Below, piece by piece: positions 61,678 to 64,000 of a DNA stretch of 64,000 nucleotides. The notes below the pieces were generated by a model, which saw only the letters and a list, made by a program, of their open reading frames with translations, was not told where the DNA came from and ran no database searches. This stretch comes from Oxalobacteraceae bacterium AB_14 (lineage in GTDB: Bacteria; Pseudomonadota; Gammaproteobacteria; Burkholderiales; Burkholderiaceae_D), in NCBI GenBank assembly GCA_000381565.1, contig KB906724.1, forward strand, positions 2,842,980 to 2,906,979, given 5' to 3'. Position 1 is the stretch's first letter. Each line of letters opens with the position of its first letter. The translations under genes and the position numbers were made by a program.

Positions 61678-61902
61678 TTACATTGTGGAGTTCCAGACCA
61701 TGACGCCATTCTTGTAGTACGTGCCGTCAGGGCTGATTGCGGTGCCGTCGCTGAAGTAGCGCCAGCCGTTCGTGTTGCCCGCGACGAAAATTTCCGTCGC
61801 GCCGCCGGCGACAGGCGCAGCCGTCGCGGTTTTCGGTTTGGTGAGGAAGTAGGCAGCGCCCACGGCCAGCACCGCCATCATCATGGCTTCGTCGTTTGTC
61901 AT
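61678..61902 (-). CDS. 74-residue virion-type membrane protein
   Basis: Anchor at the N-terminus: MTNDEAMMMAVLAVGAAYFL then TKPKTATAAP, followed by a small aromatic domain with GWRYFSDGTAISPDG and GTYYKNGVMVW, a motif seen in phage surface/tail proteins. The ATG overlaps the previous stop (ATGA). The anchor and the TATAAP linker resemble those of the protein at 62219-62530. Confidence 0.65.
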   Translation of the reverse strand: MTNDEAMMMAVLAVGAAYFLTKPKTATAAPVAGGATEIFVAGNTNGWRYFSDGTAISPDGTYYKNGVMVWNSTM

Positions 61903-62219
61903 TGCAGACCCTTGTTCGTTGTATCGATATAGCCGTGCAGCGTGTAGTTCAGGAAGGTGCCAGCGGGGCATGCGAAACTCGCGTCCCAGCTACGGCCCTC
62001 CCGCATCGCCGCCTGGCACTCGTCATCGTTCGTATGCGGCACACCGATGATGTCGCCCACGCCGATCACGGCCCCGGTCCCGGCTTCCACGATCAGCCCG
62101 CCCGCGCCGCTCACCAAGTCAGCGGTGACGCCGCGCAGGTTGCGCGCCACGAGGTAGACGCCCAGCGCCCCCACGGCCAGCAGCCCCGCTTGCATTTTCA
62201 GAGACGCCGGGATCTGCAT
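61899..62219 (-). CDS. 106-residue membrane protein with C-terminal Cys pair
   Basis: MQIPASLKMQAGLLAVGALG then VYLVARN is the anchor. Then a Gly-rich stretch, GLIVEAGTGAVIGVGDIIG, and an end with CQAAMREGRSWDASFACPAG, two Cys 18 residues apart that could form a disulphide. ATGA overlaps on both sides. A possible structural protein. Confidence 0.65.
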   Translation of the reverse strand: MQIPASLKMQAGLLAVGALGVYLVARNLRGVTADLVSGAGGLIVEAGTGAVIGVGDIIGVPHTNDDECQAAMREGRSWDASFACPAGTFLNYTLHGYIDTTNKGLQ

Positions 62220-62530
62220 CACACGCCGTACAGCATCATGTTGTCCATCAGTTCTGGATTGGCCTGATATGCCGCGTCCCAATCCGGCTGCACTGGCGAT
62301 CCGCTGCCGTTCGGCACGTAGCTGGTGCTGCTGCCGCTGAACAGACCTTGCAGCAGCCCGCCCAGCGCGCCGCCGATGACTTGGCCCGCTCCGGTGCCGA
62401 TATTGCCCGGCAGGCTGTTCATCGGGCCGGTGCTGCGCGGCACGCTTGGCGCTGCCGTGGCGGTGCGCCGACTCAGCATGTACGCGCCTGCGGCGAGTAC
62501 GATCAGCATTGTGGTGTTGTCTTTGCTCAT
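62219..62530 (-). CDS. 103-residue membrane protein, Gly/Ser-rich
   Basis: MSKDNTTMLIVLAAGAYMLS then RRTATAAPS is an anchor nearly identical in design to that at 61678-61902. The rest is Gly-rich (GNIGTGAGQVIGGALGGLLQ) with a polar end. It couples to the endolysin gene by ATGA. Suggests a membrane-embedded virion component. Confidence 0.65.
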   Translation of the reverse strand: MSKDNTTMLIVLAAGAYMLSRRTATAAPSVPRSTGPMNSLPGNIGTGAGQVIGGALGGLLQGLFSGSSTSYVPNGSGSPVQPDWDAAYQANPELMDNMMLYGV

Positions 62531-63141
62531 GCTACTTGGCCCCCTGCCTTTTCATACGTGGATTGCAAATATGCCAGCGAGTTTTCGCGCTGGCCGTAGC
62601 CAGCCCCCGGCAGTGACGCCCATTCCTTGCGGCACTTCTCGACGGCGGCGGCAAAGCGCCCTGCTTTCACGTCCGCCCATGCGCCGCGTTGTTTGACCAG
62701 TTCGATTGCTGCCGCGTCCTGGCTGGCTGGCGAGAAGTCGGGCAGGCCCAGCTTGGCGGCAACGCCGTCCCATGTGCGGCGGATGATCTGATACGCGCCC
62801 GCCGCGCTCGACTTGATGCCGAGGTTTGGCAGATCAACCAAGATGCGCGGGTGATCCGCCCAGCCGGTGAACTGCCCGCCGCCCACCAGCGTGCTGTAGC
62901 CGCGACTGTCGGCGGTGCCTTCGCTGACGCGGATGGTCCACAGGAAGGCGTTGATGTTTTTTTGTTCCATTGGGTCAGTAATTCCCGCGTCCGTTAAATC
63001 CAAAAATATGGCGTTTGCCTTGTCCAGCAAGTCCGGTTCCTCGTAGGCCGGTTCATCCTCTGCGTCGCCCTGGCTGCGCGTCATCATGTAGATGATCGCG
63101 CCAGCGGCCAGCAGCACAGCTATGTTGCTGGTATCACTCAC
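62527..63141 (-). CDS. membrane-anchored lambda R-type endolysin (lytic transglycosylase)
   Basis: 204 residues, GTG start at 63141 overlapping the upstream stop (GTGA). N-terminal hydrophobic anchor SNIAVLLAAGAIIYMMTRS, then an acidic linker. From about residue 60 it is close to phage lambda R: NAFLWTIRVSEGTADSRGYS, VGGGQFTGWADHPRILVDLP, SSAAGAYQIIRRTWDGVAAK, FSPASQDAAAIELVKQRGAW, EWASLPGAGYGQ. The catalytic Glu is in VSEGT. An N-terminal anchor is unusual for R and suggests a virion-borne or membrane-held lytic enzyme. Confidence 0.85.
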   Translation of the reverse strand: MSDTSNIAVLLAAGAIIYMMTRSQGDAEDEPAYEEPDLLDKANAIFLDLTDAGITDPMEQKNINAFLWTIRVSEGTADSRGYSTLVGGGQFTGWADHPRILVDLPNLGIKSSAAGAYQIIRRTWDGVAAKLGLPDFSPASQDAAAIELVKQRGAWADVKAGRFAAAVEKCRKEWASLPGAGYGQRENSLAYLQSTYEKAGGQVA

Positions 63142-63944
63142 AGGAGCGTGTACAGGACGGATTTACGCATATTCTTTGGCCCTGCCGCATCGATTGCTTG
63201 GAAAAATGCAAGCCCTTTTCCTGCCGCGATCTTGATACGCGTTGTCTGCTTATCGTTGATGACGGACATCGTTTTCGGCCCTGCTGCATCGTAGCCCTGC
63301 GAACCGTTTGCAAAAGCGTACAGCGTGTCGCCATCAGTACTTGACGCTGGCAGCGTTGCATTTGCCAACAGCATGTACTGGACGCCCTGATCTGCCGCAC
63401 AGACACATGCCACCTCGACCAACTCCAAGTAGGCTCCGTTCGGATTCTGCGCCGCCGTGAAAATCCATGTTGCGGCATATGCCGCCGTCCCGGTGTGGAC
63501 GTGCGCGTTCGTGTATTGCACGGTTTGTCCTGCGACGTTGAGTAGTTGAGTGGTGTCCAGCGAGACATACAGGCGGTCTGCTGGCGAATTGACGATACCG
63601 ACCGATGGCGTATTCGTCACGGAGACGTTATTGGTCAGCGTGGCGTCCAGCGTGAACTTGTTCAGCGTGTTGGCATCCCCGAACTCGCCGTAGCCGATCA
63701 CGAACACAGCATCGATCACGTCGTTTCCGTTGAACGATTCCAGCGACCACTGCGTTACCTTGTCCGGGTTGCGGAACCACTGGCCGGGGCGCAGGATCAC
63801 CACGCCGCCGTTATCCGGCTTGACGCGGATTCGCGTTTCCGCGTTCAGCGCGACAGACGCCGACTCGTAGACGAACAGATCGCCGGTCGCAGGCAGTTGC
63901 TTTTTGCCTTGCACCGCCGTGAAGCCAATTTGGTAGCTTTCCAT
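63138..63944 (-). CDS. probable structural protein of the virus-like block
   Basis: 268 residues beginning MESYQIGFTAVQGKKQLPAT. Beta-rich, no anchor, with FVYESASVALNAETRIRVKP, VVILRPGQWFRNPDKVTQWS and two related segments near 240 (SQGYDAAGPKTM, AIDAAGPKNM). This resembles small-virus spike or tail-type proteins, but I do not recognise the family. Its ATG immediately follows the upstream gene's TAA. No signal peptide. Confidence 0.6.
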   Translation of the reverse strand: MESYQIGFTAVQGKKQLPATGDLFVYESASVALNAETRIRVKPDNGGVVILRPGQWFRNPDKVTQWSLESFNGNDVIDAVFVIGYGEFGDANTLNKFTLDATLTNNVSVTNTPSVGIVNSPADRLYVSLDTTQLLNVAGQTVQYTNAHVHTGTAAYAATWIFTAAQNPNGAYLELVEVACVCAADQGVQYMLLANATLPASSTDGDTLYAFANGSQGYDAAGPKTMSVINDKQTTRIKIAAGKGLAFFQAIDAAGPKNMRKSVLYTLL

Positions 63945-64000
63945 TTAAATCCTTCCGAATGCTGCGGCCAGCCCCACCGCGCCGATGACGGCAACGGCGG
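63945..64000 (-). CDS. another small anchored protein, C-terminus only
   Basis: The frame entering from the window edge ends AVAVIGAVGLAAAFGRI at 63945-63947 (TAA), one base before the ATG of the next gene. It is hydrophobic like the other anchors, so the operon continues beyond the window. Too short to say more. Confidence 0.5.
   Translation of the reverse strand, partial: AVAVIGAVGLAAAFGRI

Overview
The window is GC-rich, densely coded bacterial DNA. Gene content (Anbu proteasome operon, mms valine pathway with an ScfR-type regulator, two TonB receptors, many GGDEF and hybrid-kinase genes, dispersed REP palindromes built on an ATTCCCGCG core) suggests a betaproteobacterium of the Oxalobacteraceae (Massilia, Duganella or Janthinobacterium type). 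This is inference from protein families; no rRNA, tRNA or CRISPR array was found. Layout, left to right. 1-7.9 kb: the end of an Hpt protein gene, then the four-gene Anbu cluster (ATP-grasp, alpha-E, transglutaminase, Anbu protease), a periplasmic binding protein, a PRC-barrel protein and a membrane diguanylate cyclase. 7.9-14.9 kb: an ScfR-type regulator divergent from a tightly coupled valine/isobutyrate operon (mmsA, acyl-CoA dehydrogenase, enoyl-CoA hydratase, 3-hydroxyisobutyryl-CoA hydrolase, mmsB). 15-22.7 kb: D-amino-acid dehydrogenase with a class-C-like serine hydrolase, then murQ, a LysR regulator, a TonB receptor and the tail of a lost LD-carboxypeptidase; together they look like a peptidoglycan-fragment scavenging locus. 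22.8-33.8 kb: a ferritin-like DUF455 protein, a TonB receptor and binding protein behind a Fur-box-like site, a REC-GGDEF protein, a 1528-residue hybrid kinase and a decayed chemotaxis segment. 33.9-38.2 kb: a perfect FNR/Anr-type box precedes an eRF1-like protein, a beta-CASP hydrolase, an archaeal-type AMP/thymidine phosphorylase and a PRPP-synthetase-like protein, in translational coupling. 38.1-49.8 kb: a P1B-type metal ATPase, a binding protein and a porin on the minus strand, a DUF4336 gene, an IS4 transposase scrap, a PbpG-type endopeptidase, and a five-gene operon (exported protein, Kef-like antiporter, YbdK-type ligase, two-component system) with OmpR-type direct repeats in front. From about 49.8 kb the sequence becomes mosaic. 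An arsenic island (51.4-58.6 kb: MFS pump, flavoprotein with a Cys-rich tail, ArsN2, two ArsRs, three ArsCs, ArsB, truncated ArsH) lies between two sites where genes are cut mid-frame: a toxin spliced to a foreign fragment near 50.33 kb, and ArsH spliced to an unrelated gene at 58.638 kb. After a thinly coded stretch with phage-like scraps there is a 28-bp site resembling chromosomal dif (60630-60657). Beyond it is a virus-like gene block: a DNA-binding protein on the plus strand and at least nine start/stop-coupled minus-strand genes. They encode small single-span membrane proteins with related anchors, a membrane-anchored lambda R-type endolysin, a holin-like protein and a 21-residue basic peptide. 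This block, which leaves the window at 64000, is the best candidate for an undescribed system: a Xer/dif-integrated small virus, probably membrane-containing rather than tailed.
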